DNA from: Temnothorax longispinosus
Lineage: Eukaryota; Arthropoda; Insecta; Hymenoptera; Formicidae
Assembly (NCBI RefSeq): GCF_030848805.1
Contig: NC_092358.1
Span: 16,671,138 to 16,735,137 of the forward strand
DNA: 64,000 nt
Direction of reading: 5' to 3'
Shown: positions 34,434-45,307 of the stretch, piece by piece
Layout of the letters: each line of letters opens with the position of its first letter
Numbering within the stretch: position 1 is the stretch's first letter
Position numbers and translations under genes: made by a program
The notes under the pieces: generated by a model
The model's database searches: none
The model's input: only the letters and a program-made list of their open reading frames with translations
Told to the model about the DNA's origin: nothing

Positions 34434-35035
34434 TGTTCGCGAAATCGCTGATTAATCCCGGCGATGGAAGCGGGATGAGAAGGACGCGCGTGGAAGGTGT
34501 TAACTGAAATATGCACTTTATTTTTTGTGTAACTCAGACCACAGTCCGAGCCGTCTTTAATATATCGAAATTGTTACAATCTGACCTGAGAATCGATGAG
34601 CGGTGTATAAATGAGACGTCTGTGTATGATCGTTGAAGACGAGCGACAATTATATGAATTGCCCTCCTTGTGTGGTGAGTCGCCCGTGAGCCGGTGAGAC
34701 ACGTGGCGGTCGGCACTCGCGAACGTGTGAGCCTGAGTCGTCGTGTTGAGGCACCAGAGTTAATGAGCGGTCTATATCACAGTTTAAATGAGAAGTCTAA
34801 GCAGCGTGGGCACTGCGATGTGCACGATTACCCGAAGTCACTTGTCGAAACGTACAGAATACACGTAACACGACTTGTCACCGCGCGGCCATTAGCACAA
34901 TTGAATTCGATCGCGAGGAAGACGTTGGCGATGAGCGCGCCCGTGCGGGCGCAAGCTGCCGCGGTGATCGAGCGTCGTTACCCGATCGATGCTGCCATCT
35001 GATCGGACGGCGCAGCGGTAACTGAATCTCGAACA
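34434..35035 (-). repeat. 5' LTR of the BEL/Pao element (carries the promoter)
   Basis: 602 bp, identical to 28161-28762. On the element strand transcription would start here and run toward lower coordinates. The 5-bp duplication acgcg follows at 35036-35040. Confidence 0.97.
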
Positions 35036-35040
35036 ACGCG

Positions 35041-36060
35041 TTTAAAGTTTATTTTTTTGCTGTCAGCCAAAAAAGCACGTAGAAATGCATGAGAATTTCA
35101 GTATAAAGGTTTTTGAGGTCACTGAATCCAAATTTGATATCAGATTTTTAAAATTCGAAATGGCGGATTTAATATGGCGGGTTAAAAGAGTCGCAGTTGA
35201 ATAAAGAAATAAAGTTTTTGATGTTTCCACGATACTTACAGTTAAATAATGGTCAATCCGCTATTCCGGGCTCATATAAAATTACTTCTTCTTCCTCGAA
35301 AAATTCTTATTTAGCAGTTTTTATCATCTTCTTGGCCGTTCGAGCTTTTTTGGTGCTTTCCAAGGTACGGAGCTCCGCTTTGTTTTGCACACACAATACA
35401 CACATACATACACACAAAAATATACTTAACACAATTGCAGATTTATACGAAATCCTATTGTTGAGAATCTAAGCAGATAAAGTTAGGTTTACCGTCTAAA
35501 CTGCGAGGCAGGTACGGATTCTGTACCGCCTGCTGCGTATCGATCCTCCGCGCGCCTCACTAAAAGGAGCTGTTGTTTCGTCAATTTTACGAATTCGACG
35601 ATAACGCTTTGGGAATATATTCTTGAAACCTTATACTATTTATTTATGCAAAAAAATCGATTTTTTGACCCATTACAGTAGAATCACCCTTTAATTCCAC
35701 TGAGAAAAATTGGAATTTATTCAAGTTTTTTTTTAGATAACTGATACTCTCTTCCGTTTATTTTCTTTACTATTAATTGTAGATTGAAGGGGATTCTAAA
35801 GCAAGGATCGAACCCCAATGGAAAAACCTTCATCTAAACGAAATTATGGAGGGAGCCGTTTGCTGACGGCCGTTTTAACGGTCTGTTTTTTTAGAATTTT
35901 TTCAAAGAAAGCGCACGACTAATTGTGACTTAAATTTATATGTGATTATAATTATTTAAACTAATTTAAATACATAGGAAACGTAACGCGTTTAACGGAT
36001 AATGCCCGCTTGCAGATGCACTATAGTTATAATTGAAAATAACTGACTACAAAATGAAAG
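35041..36060. other. Second half of the older repeat split by BEL, then gene-free DNA
   Basis: The part 35041-35686 completes the repeat interrupted by the BEL element and ends in tacagtagaatca, the inverse of the start near 27622. The 91-codon frame at 35197-35472 has no domain and includes a CA-rich microsatellite near 35390-35425. No gene is recognised. Confidence 0.35.
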
Positions 36061-36510
36061 AAAGAATAATGATGTATCCCGGCTGAACACGGAGTTTTAT
36101 TTTAATGTTGGGCGAATTTGCCGCGCTGCTATTCGATCGTGATCGAATAGAGGGGCACTTTTGGGGAGATTTCTTTAACTGTTATTGGTTAGAATTATCT
36201 AAACTCCTGAGGCAGCTTAGATTATCCGGTAATGTAAGCAGAGAGATTACAATTGGTAACAAACCTGAGTATTTTCTTCGCGTTATCAACTGGACGTTTT
36301 GTCGCCGGCGAAAACTAGATCATTTTCTGCCTTTTGAATTCTGCCGACGTTTTGAAGCCGACAAATCGCGCTTAGAATAATATTTATCATGGTAGGTTTC
36401 GGTGAGAAAGTGATTGTGACGTCCGAGTTATCCAGTAACATTCGCCAGTGCAGATAAGTATAGGGTTATAATAAAAGGTTATAAAGATAAAGAGAAAGAT
36501 AATTAATAAA
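36061..36510. repeat. Dispersed repeat, copy B (LTR-like)
   Basis: It matches 10501-11000 in the same orientation. Both contain a ccggctga start, gaatagaggggca, an internal gttatcaactgg-type phrase and gacgtccgagtta near the end. Diverged; no coding region. Confidence 0.65.
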
Positions 36511-37384
36511 TGAGGGTTATAACTAATAATTCTAAAAGAATTTTGAAAAAAAAATATTTTATTTGCGGGACGTTATTTTTAATTTCGAAAATAATCTCTC
36601 ACTAGACGCAACTGATACCGGTAATGTAAGTAAAATTTATGAACTAATATTTACGAACTGTCAAAATAAACTGTACATTTTCCTCTACATTTTCTTTCTT
36701 ATCATCTTAATGCTATTACTGTGTTTGAGAACGTAGAGAATAAATTGTTTTCAAAAAAAGATACTGTAGAATATTAATAAAACAAACGTGAAATTGGCAA
36801 TGAGTGTATCAACGCGTAATCAGTGCGTAATCAAGAGACACGGTAGTGTCTCGTGCCAAGTACACGCGGAGCGAGACCGACCGTGACTCTTTTACGCGAC
36901 GCGACGGGTTGCGAGTACCCGAGATGTTGAGATCTCGGTAACGAGTGAACGGATCAAGTTCTAAGTAGGCTTGATCGATAGCTTGGGGTCCAATTAGGGG
37001 GGGGGGGGGTTTTCTCATAATATTCCGCTACGTGCCCTACGAGCGGAGATATTGCGACGCAAAGTCAAAATGTGAAAAATTTTATTTTAAGATACTTCTC
37101 CTAACGCCGACGTCTCAATATTATTATGATTATTAGAGAAATGTCACTTTCACTTTTTCGACGCTGGCGGCGCAGGTATCGCCAGTTTCGATATCGCGCG
37201 CGTATTTCGAAATTAGGTCGATAGACTTATCGGTCAGGAAGAAGATTTCTATTTAGGTAAATTAGGTATATATATAATATATATTGAGTCAATTGCTTCA
37301 TGTTTATCTGGAGAGATTTCGTATTCTTATTACATCGTATTACCACCGCTGCCGGAAAGGAAGGTTCTCTACGCTTAGCAGAAA
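36511..37384. other. Gene-free stretch with a 13-base G run
   Basis: A homopolymer of 13 G occurs at 36997-37009, directly after a GC-rich 200-bp block that may be an old LTR fragment. An AT palindrome (tatatataatatatata) lies near 37267. No gene is seen. Confidence 0.4.
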
Positions 37385-37413
37385 GTGCCGCTAGGGAATT
37401 TTTAAGTCAATTC

Positions 37414-38169
37414 TTATGAATCAAGCTTGAATTCGATGTCTAGGTATCCCAGGTTGCCGATGACGAGGTCCAGATAGTGCGCTTTATAGTTTTCGGTGTC
37501 CAGGTGTAATAATACGTTGAATTCGATGTCTACGTGTCCCAGGTTGCCGATGACGAGGTCCACATAGTGCGCTCCGTAGTTTTCGGTGTCTGCGTGTATT
37601 AATACCTTGAATTCGATGTCCACGTGTCCCAGGTTGCCGATGACGGGATCCAGATAGTGCGCTTCATAGTTTTCGATGTCCAGGTGTAATCGTACGTTGA
37701 ATTCGATGTCTAGGTGTTCCAGGTTGCCGATGACGAGGTCCACATAGTGCGCTTCGTAGTTTTCGGTGTCCAGGTGTAATAATACGTTGAATGCGATGTC
37801 TAGGTGTCCCAGGTTGCCGATGACGATGTCTAGATAGTGAGCTCCGTAGTTTTCGGTGTCTACGTGTATTAATACTTTGAATTTGATGTCTAGGTGTCCC
37901 AGGTTGCCGATGACGAGGTCCACATAGTGCGCTCCGTAGTTTTTGGTGTCTACGTGTATTAATACCTTGAAATTGTTGTCTAGGTGTCCCAGGTTGCTGA
38001 TGACGAGGTCCAGATAGCGCGCTCCGTAGTTTTCGGTGTCTAGGTGTAATAATACCTCGAATTCGATGTTTACGTGTTCCAGGTTGCCGATGACGAGGTT
38101 CACATAGTGCGCTTTGTAGTTTTTGGTGTTTAGGTGTATTAATAACTTTAAATCTGAATGCAAGGACAC
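37414..38169 (-). CDS. 30-residue repeat open frame, left arm (function unknown)
   Basis: The frame is open for 251 codons without a stop. It is a chain of about eight 30-residue units with the pattern H-(L/V)-D-T-E-N-Y-(G/E/K)-A-H-Y-(V/L)-D-L-V-I-G-N-L-G-H, then DIEF and KVL. It ends in DIEFKLDS. Units differ at several positions, mostly conservative or synonymous, and none has acquired a stop or frameshift. The regular hydrophobic spacing would suit a beta-rich solenoid, but this is inference. No start signal or promoter is evident, and the nominal first codon may not be a real start. Because the repeat is 90 bp, an open frame can persist through array expansion alone, so I cannot say it is expressed. 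Confidence 0.45.
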   Translation of the reverse strand: MSLHSDLKLLIHLNTKNYKAHYVNLVIGNLEHVNIEFEVLLHLDTENYGARYLDLVISNLGHLDNNFKVLIHVDTKNYGAHYVDLVIGNLGHLDIKFKVLIHVDTENYGAHYLDIVIGNLGHLDIAFNVLLHLDTENYEAHYVDLVIGNLEHLDIEFNVRLHLDIENYEAHYLDPVIGNLGHVDIEFKVLIHADTENYGAHYVDLVIGNLGHVDIEFNVLLHLDTENYKAHYLDLVIGNLGYLDIEFKLDS

Positions 38170-38469
38170 GTAGATATCGAATTCGAGGTATTAATACACG
38201 TAGACAATGAAAACTACGGAGCGCATTATGTGGACCTTGTTATCGGCAACGTGAGACACCTAGACATCGAATTCAACGTATTATTACACCTGAACATTGA
38301 AAACTATGGAGCGCACTATCTGGAACCCGTCATCGGCAACCTGGAACACGTGGACATCGAATTCAAGGTATTAATACACCTGGACACCGAAAAGTATGGA
38401 GCGCACTATGTGGATTTCGTTATCGACAACCTGGGACACCTAGACATCGAATTCAAGCTTGATTCATAA
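38158..38469 (+). CDS. 30-residue repeat open frame, right arm (function unknown)
   Basis: 103 codons on the plus strand encode the same repeat as the left arm, also ending in DIEFKLDS followed by a stop at the mirror position. It overlaps the start of the left-arm frame by about 12 bases at the turn-round point. Individual units differ from any single left-arm unit, so this is not a fresh copy. As for the left arm, expression is unproven and an array artefact is possible. Confidence 0.45.
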   Translation: MQGHVDIEFEVLIHVDNENYGAHYVDLVIGNVRHLDIEFNVLLHLNIENYGAHYLEPVIGNLEHVDIEFKVLIHLDTEKYGAHYVDFVIDNLGHLDIEFKLDS

Positions 38470-38505
38470 GAATCGATTTAAGAATTCCCTAGCGGCAGAA
38501 TTAAA

Positions 38506-38560
38506 ATTATGTCATGACATAATAAAAATTCGCTGAACTAAAATTATGTCTAGACATAAT
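38506..38560. repeat. Two 18-bp perfect palindromes, 37 bp apart
   Basis: attatgtcatgacataat at 38506-38523 and attatgtctagacataat at 38543-38560 differ only in the central four bases (catg against ctag), and both are followed by aaaaatt. They lie just outside the fold-back element. Confidence 0.85.
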
Positions 38561-38726
38561 AAAAATTGGACGAATAATAGTAACCTTTCGAAAGTAGAGG
38601 TTTTAAGCTTGAAATTTAAATTTTATTCATTTTTAACAAAGTTACAGCTGCTCGAATTTTGCCTATTTTTAAAGATAAATTTAGTGTTTCTTCAATTTTT
38701 GTGAGAAATGTATAATTTACTTTTAC

Positions 38727-39126
38727 TTAAATATTATTAATTTTTATGTATTTGTTGTTATTGCTAATTTCGTGAATAATTAAAAAATAAAAAATAAAAA
38801 TGTTTTGCAGATCCTTGCTTTTTCTTCTTCTCCAGTCTGTTTTCATCCACTCCTGGACATAGGTCTCTTCCATTTCCTTCCATGTCTTTCTCTCCTGTGC
38901 TGTCTGCATCCACCTCTTTCCTGCGTGGCGTTGGATGTCATCTCGCCATCTCGTTTGTGGTCGGCCAATGCTTCTTTTGGACTCTCTTGGTCTCCATTGC
39001 ATCAGGACCTTGGTCCATTTGGTGTTGCTTCTCGCAACATGTCCCGCCCATTGCCACTTTTGTCTACTTGCTCGTTCAACCACGTCGGCAACTCCTGTTC
39101 TTTTCCTTATCTCTTCCCGGGAAAAA
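38727..39126 (-). pseudogene. Non-LTR retrotransposon ORF2 C-terminus (5'-truncated)
   Basis: The minus strand from about 39126 to 38727 encodes EIRKRTG, then WQWAGHVAR, LMQWRPRE, IGRPQTRWRDDI and RWMQTAQER, ending in a WMKTDW tail. The W-x-GH-ar, W-p-R, GRP-x-RW-x-DDI order is the well-known C-terminal region after reverse transcriptase in several insect LINE clades. Upstream sequence stops abruptly at 39127 where AT-rich satellite begins, as expected of a 5'-truncated LINE copy. The 3' side is AT-rich. Reverse transcriptase itself is absent, so the copy is inactive. The clade (RTE, Jockey or another) cannot be fixed. Confidence 0.8.
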
Positions 39127-39970
39127 ATGATTAGATATAATCATATATAATTATATCTGGTATATATATAATTATATATAATTATATATGTTTTTATGTG
39201 GGGTCATATCTAATTATACATGGCCACATGTGCAATCAGTGGTCCCACATACAACCAGATATAGCACCATATCTACTTGTATATAAATGTATATAATTTT
39301 ATGTGAAGCCAGATATAATGATATGTGAGTAGTGCACTCTACATATAACTAGATATAGTATTATATACAACTATATATGCAGTCATATATAGCCAGATAT
39401 ATTAATGTGACTAATCTGGCGTTATATACAACCAGATATAGCACCATATCTAATCGTATATAAATGTATGTGAAGCTAGATATGATGATATATGAGTACT
39501 GCACCCGACATATAACTAGATATAGTATTATATACAACTATATATGCAGTCATATATAGCCAGATATATTAATGTGACTAATCTGGCGCTATATACAACC
39601 AGATATAGCACCATATCTAATTGTATATAAATGTATGTGAAGCTAGATATGATGATATATGAGTACTGCACCCGACATATAACTAGATATAGTATTATAT
39701 ACAACTATATATGCAGTCATATATAGCCAGATATATTAATGTGACTAATCTTGTCCTATGTACAACCAGATATAGCACCATATCTAATCGTATATAAATG
39801 TATGTGAAGCCAGATATAATGATATATGAGTAGTGCACCCTACATATAACTAGATATAGCATTATATACAACTATATATGAAGTCATATATAGCCAGATA
39901 TATTAATGTTACTAATCTTGTCCTATGTATAACCAGATATAGCACTATATCTGTATAGATATAGATTCGC
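39127..39970. repeat. 167-bp AT-rich satellite, about five copies
   Basis: The landmark gt(g/t)actaatct recurs at 39407, 39574, 39741 and 39908, exactly 167 bp apart each time. Units contain many agatata/tatatct motifs, partly palindromic. The earliest copy (from about 39200) is more diverged. No coding potential. Confidence 0.9.
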
Positions 39971-40315
39971 AAGTCATCATATATGCTGCAGATATTTATA
40001 ATCCTAAATTTAAACATTTATTGTAATCGTTTTTATATATTACAAATATTAAATTCAAAAATTTGTTACATAATATTATATAATTCAGTAATATTATAAA
40101 ATAATACTGCAGGTAATGTGTGCGTATGGAACTTGGCAAACTTCCAGCGTAATATTTAACAATTAATATTATTAGTAAAATTCATAATTATATATACTAA
40201 TAACCATGGGTATATAGTGTTTTATAAAGAATATAATTTATTTTCATGTATTTTGGCTTTATTCAGCTAATGCATATATTGTACAGTAAAAACTTATGAT
40301 TATATATAATTATGT
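39971..40315. other. Gene-free AT-rich stretch
   Basis: This is very AT-rich DNA immediately downstream of the CACTA-like pseudogene. No poly(A) signal, terminal repeat or gene could be assigned. Confidence 0.4.
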
Positions 40316-43300
40316 TTACCAAATTTTTCTAAATAAATTTGGTCTTTTGCATATGTATTCACCGACTTTTAAAACTTGAATTATTGATTTGATGCTTTCC
40401 AATTTGATTAAGAGAAATTTGTTATTTTTCTGTGCGGGTATGATATGCTTCACTTTTGCTTTCGTTTTGTTTTGATAAAACATTTTTGTACATTTAACAG
40501 AAAAGCACTGAATTATGAAGCACAATTTATTTTGAATTTTAAAGAAAAATCGGATCTCGCCATAAATACAAGAGTTATTAAGCATCTTTATTTGTACTGT
40601 GTAACTATTTGTTTTAGTGATTTTATATGAGTTTGAAGTATAAATTTCTCCATTAATTTTCGCTCGAGTGTATACTTTTACATCATCCATTGAGTGTAGA
40701 CCTTCAGATAATAATAATTGACGTTCAACGTCATTCAATTTAACAGTTACATTTTTACCTAAAAACTGATATTTTTTTAATTCATGATCTTCTACAGTGG
40801 TATCATGTTCATCAGTCACACGGTTCTTCAATATTTGAACACCTTGGGCAATAGTTAAAATATTAACAATTTCTTGACCCATGTGTTTACTACCGTGGAC
40901 GCAATTGGCTATAAATCCATTATAATTTTCGAACGGAAAAGCTGACGTAGCCCATAAAGGACCCCATCGTTTAACCGACAGTACAAGATGTGCAAGCTGA
41001 TGAGCATTGTACGTTAAGTCTCTGTCACTGTAAAGCGTCGGTATTCCTTTTCTAAATAATTTTATTAATTCGTCCGCTTGTTGAAGATCAATTATTGTGA
41101 TACGTTCTTGTAGCAAGGTATATAGAGCAATGACTATAAGCTTCCAATGTTGGAAATATTTATCCGGTAAATAATTAACCAATGCTGGAAGAGAATAAAA
41201 TAAAATCCAGTTATAATATTCTGATGCTTTGTAAAATTGAAAGTCAGATATTGGTCTTGGTAATCGACTAAATGACTGAAGAGGTCGAATATTAACCAAA
41301 AAAGTATCAATTTCTTTAGTGAATTGTTTAATATTCCAAGGGCCGCTTCTCTTTAGCCATATAGTAATAAAGTGTTTTACTACTCCAAGAAGTACCGAAT
41401 GCATAAACTCTGGTAAAACACATGTTCCAAGGTCAACGAGAGGCAGACAGGAAATTACAGAATATCTCTTTACACCTTTGATGTGGATTTTGTTTGACTT
41501 AAGTACTCGTTCCTGCTTGCTGTTCCATTCTTGCTCCAGTTCTTAATGTTACGTTGTCCTTCAAAGGCTATATACGACAGCTTTTTTTCTTACTACGCGT
41601 TGACATTGTTCAGTTCTTATTTCACACATATTACAACCGTAATAACCATTAAAATTTAAAATATTTTGAATTTGGGCTCTAGCTGGAGCATCAGCAATGA
41701 TCAAAGGAGCAACAATTCTAGATGTAATATTTTCTCCTGTTGTGTGATCAACCCAATGAATGCCATCTTCAAAATATTTTTTTAATTTTAAACAGAACGG
41801 CCGAAGGAAAGTATTCATCGATGGTTTACAATCATCATACCATAAACCTACAGTTACTATGAATGATTCCCTAAGATGCTCTGGGAGTTCTGCAATGGTA
41901 AACATCAACGGCCAACAATGGCTTTTTGCACTTTTTACCAAAGATAGCCCGTCTGTATTTAATATTAATGTTAAATCATATTTATGGCTGTTATCGCGAG
42001 AATTCACCCGAATATATTCAGATCCATCAGTTATGTCAGATATGATATTTTCATCACGTAATAAAGTAGGTGCAGATTTTAATTTGGTGGCAAGATTTCT
42101 GTTTTCGAACATATACTTCACTTGGTCATGAATGTCGAATTCGAAAAAAAATGAAATATCATTTTTGTTAGCATTGCATGAGGAACATTTAAAATTTTTA
42201 TCGTTAATACAACCGATGTAATGTAAACATTTTTTACAATAAAAATGTTTATTAACATTACATGGAGGCGCAATATTCTTAACGTATTGAAAAAGTTTAA
42301 ACACTGTCCTTGGCATTTGGTTGTCTCTAGGAAGCATATTACATACTATTCTTAACATCTCTTTCAAGGCAGCTTTTGTAAGTTTATGATTAACATAAAA
42401 ATTCATTAGCTCGAGAACACCTTGGTCAACTGACATTGTGTTATTTTTGTATAACATATGATCAAACTTACTGTCATCATTATCATCATTACTATAATAA
42501 TCATTCGATTCAATACCACTTGCATCATTATTGTTTATATTATTGCTACAATTAGAACTTAATTCACAGTTTTCGTCAAAATCACCGTTACTATATATAT
42601 TTATACTTTCATTACCACTCGAATCACTTGATAAACTACTGATATCATAAAAAGATTTTACATTATCATCTCTATTTACATTTTCATCCTGATTGCTCAA
42701 ATCGCAGCGTTCATTGACACTATCATTGTCGATTGTACTATGATCAGCAGTGCCCTCACCTAAGATGTTACTGTTATCGAGAATTTCTTTATTATTATTT
42801 TTATTCACTTCTTTACAAAGCGATGTATTCCGACGCCACCTGGATAACGTCCTTAATGGAACCTAAAAACAGAATATAATTAATATATATAGCCTTAAAA
42901 TGGACGAAGTACAATAAGTTAATTTAGAAATAGCGAACGTTGAAAATTAAATAAGAAATTAAATTGGTCATGTTTAATATTTTCTATACTCAAATATAAG
43001 TTTTTAAGATATAAATTTTTGAATATTTCCACATTTATCATATTCTCTTACACAATTAAATTCCAGTAATTTTTTGTATTATAATTTTTCAACTTTTAAT
43101 TGAGGAAATAATTTGAAAATAATACTATATATATCAATATAAAGGGAATTAGAAAAAAATAACCACTAAAAAATCAAAATTATATAAATTAATTGTGAAG
43201 AACAAATTTTCTCTTACGTTGAAGTTTATCAGAAATTACTGAAGATTACCGTAATTATATACAGCTACAATATATGATATTGCAGAGTTATGCATATATA

Positions 43301-43400
43301 TTATACATACCGGAGCTGTGAAATCTTCTTTCCAAAGTTTGTATCTTTTCTTAGTAGGTAACTGGCGATTGCAGATCGCCAGATGAAATCTCGTCAGACG
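40316..43400 (-). pseudogene. CACTA/EnSpm-like transposase (Tnp2-type), spliced and frameshifted
   Basis: A short first exon ends at 43311 (GCTCCG before GTATGT) and reads KKRYKLWKEDFTAP; a frameshift separates it from a possible ATG near 43395. The second exon starts at 42862 after a TAG acceptor and is open to a stop at 41561. It has an acidic, asparagine-rich N-terminus, a CxxC cluster (FYCKKCLHYIGC), NTDGLSL and ADAPARA, each with an aspartate matching the other copy at 58.7-60.8 kb, then GYYGCNMC. Between 41561 and 41404 the protein continues in changing frames (KIHIKGVKR, then LVDLGTCVLPE). The last block (41404-40316) has MHSVLLGVV, HQLAHLVL and FPFENYNGFI, matching the DUF4218-like end of plant CACTA transposases. 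At least three frameshifts make it inactive. Confidence 0.75.
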
Positions 43401-44080
43401 ACATATCTCGAATGAGATTTGTAATAATAATAATATTACCCTACAAAGATTATTTTGATAATCAACATTTTTTGTCTACAATATTGTTAGCAAATTTTTT
43501 ACGTAATTTAAAACAGACATTTAAAGAAGCAAATGTAAAAATAATTATATGTCAGTGCATTCAACATTGCCATAAAAATTTTCAAATTTAGAGTGAAATT
43601 TTTATACAAAAAAAATTAATTACTTTTTTACAGAAAGCTTTAAAGGAGTGAACGTAAAAAATACATTTATAGTCGCTTTTTGCATTTTTTACTCTCTTAC
43701 GTATATATATACAATATATGTACATATAGGTACATCATATATACTTACACATTTATTCGTACTTAGAAAACGTTACAAATATTCTATGCGCGTTCAACAC
43801 GTCTCAAATAAAAAAGAATAGTGTGTGATTCTTTGGATCAATTTTCTCACACTATTTAATTAATTAGATGATGAATTACAAATAATTGGATTAGTTTATA
43901 TATATTTAATCCAATAAATATATTGTAAATATGAAAATATTAATTACAATATATTATAAATTGGGTTATTTCGGGTTATCCACACTTGTTTGAGATTGAT
44001 CGTTTGCGTGTATCGATACAAAATCTAACCTTCCACGTATGCACATCATAGCGTATAATTTACTGGGCTGCATATTCTAA
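43401..44080. other. AT-rich spacer between the CACTA-like pseudogene and the divergent exon
   Basis: The spacer has long A/T runs and short palindromes such as gtgtgattctttgga...tcacac near 43825. No coding region is seen. Confidence 0.4.
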
Positions 44081-44495
44081 AGCCCGTGTCACACTACGTA
44101 TCGCGGACACGGATCGGATTGGGATTACGGATCGCGGATCGGATGTCAGCCAATCACAGATGAGCTGCTCGTCTATAATTGGCGGGCATAATATGGTGCG
44201 TCATTCGTGGTCTCGTGCAGTTGACTGCAGCCTCGTGTTAAGATAGCGTCTGTGCGTCTGTGAACAGTTGCGGTTTGATACATTTGTTTAATCTTGTTGT
44301 ATTAATTTGTAACGTACTTGTGATTGAAACTAAAGACTAAAATGTATCTTATAAATTGTGATGAAGACGACTCTTATTGTATCGTGGATGATACTGATGT
44401 CATTTACGACGAAGATAACCCTGCAATCTCTGGAGAAAAAGTGCATTTTTATTGGCAAAAATCAACGTACGAAGGAATCATCATCATGCATTCAG
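44081..44495 (+). CDS. Candidate first exon (44342-44495) with upstream promoter-like region
   Basis: An ATG at 44342 opens 51 codons (MYLINCDEDDSY, then DDTDVIYDE and GEKVHFYWQ) ending at a consensus donor, TTCAG before GTAAGT, at 44496. The acidic, compact sequence resembles the first exons of insect accessory proteins found beside transposases, but no downstream exon could be found within the window. The 260 bp upstream are GC-rich with repeated cggatcggat motifs and a gccaatca (CCAAT-like) box, compatible with a promoter. It is divergent from the CACTA-like pseudogene 1 kb away. It could be a gene of the same element or an unrelated host gene broken by the repeats that follow. Confidence 0.4.
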
Positions 44496-44663
44496 GTAAG
44501 TCAGTATATGCATATATGTATATATTTTTTTACACTTGAAAAATTTCTTAATTTTTATCACGCATGTCGCACTAAGAGGTTAGTTCAAAGTTATCTTATA
44601 TGGGGTAATAGACAAAGTGCGAGTGAAATATATTATATACATAAATATTGTATATATATATAT

Positions 44664-45300
44664 ACAGGGTGTTCGATATAAAAGTAACCACCCGAATAGG
44701 GGGGGTAGATTGGGTCAAACTAAAAAGAAAAGTCTCGTACCATTTTGCAAAATTCGCAATAGTTAACGAGTTATTAAATAAAACGTCTGAGCGAATGAGC
44801 GCACAAGGAGCGATAGAGGCGGGCCTCGGCGGCTGGCTGGGCTGGCACGGTGCCCGGCGCGCGGCGAGTGGTGGGGATCGAGAGACGAGCGGCGAGCGGG
44901 GCGCGGCGCGGCGCGGCGAACGTCGAGCGACAGATGTTATACACTGCGGCGAAAAAGTATTAGAGCCAGCCCATACTAAACTTACGATAATTCCTTCGCG
45001 TAAACGGGATTTTCTTTCGCGTAAACGGGATTTTGTAGTAACTTACAATAATTTACTCCGCGTAAACGAGTGAATTATCGTAAGTTACTACAGAAGTAAC
45101 GCGCTCGCGTAAACGTAGTAACAGGTAGCACACGTATTGCATAGGCATTGCCGTAGCGTCTTACGCTTTAGATAATATTAATTAGTTTAGCTTGAATTAT
45201 GTGTAATAGAAACATTTAATTTTAGTAAATTTAATTATTTTGCATGTTAAAGTTTACAAGGTTTACCAAGCTTTACTTTAACTTTTGTTTATGTTAGAAT
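44664..45300. repeat. GC-rich repeat starting tacagggtgttcg, with hairpins
   Basis: A tatatatacagggtgttcg start is typical of insect transposon ends. It is followed by about 280 bp of very GC-rich DNA (44810-44940) that is open in one frame by composition only. At 45000-45030 the phrase cgcgtaaacgggatttt occurs twice. 45031-45088 is an imperfect hairpin of gtagtaacttac(a/g)ataatt arms. Confidence 0.5.
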
Positions 45301-45307
45301 AACTTTA

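Larger units (their letters stand above)
28161..35035 (-). mobile_element. BEL/Pao LTR retrotransposon, structurally complete and young
   Basis: The 6875-bp element has two 602-bp LTRs that I find identical base for base, a 5-bp target duplication acgcg (28156-28160 and 35036-35040), a tRNA-Tyr primer site next to the 5' LTR, and long open gag and pol frames. Domain order (Gag, protease, reverse transcriptase, RNase H, integrase) and Gag/Pol style are those of BEL/Pao. There is no env-like frame. Identical LTRs imply insertion recently relative to the mutation rate. The only visible lesion is a UAG between gag and pol, which may be programmed. Confidence 0.97.
37385..38497. mobile_element. 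Fold-back element built of 90-bp coding-like repeats in both arms
   Basis: The outer ends are inverted copies (ccgctagggaatt left, aattccctagcgg right), followed inward by gaatcaagcttgaattcgat and its inverse. Inside are arrays of a 90-bp unit pointing away from a turn-round point near 38160: about 8.3 units in the left arm and 3.4 in the right arm. The structure recalls Foldback/Galileo-type elements, whose long inverted ends contain tandem repeats. No transposase is present. A simple chromosomal inverted duplication of a minisatellite is the alternative. Confidence 0.75.

Noticed and set aside
37385..38497. CRISPR-like array
   Set aside because: The 90-bp units are contiguous without distinct spacers, are inverted in two arms and lie in a eukaryotic genome.
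44750..44940. GC-rich stretch as horizontally acquired bacterial gene
   Set aside because: There is no protein-like content; the tacagggtgttcg start and simple GC motifs point to a repeat.
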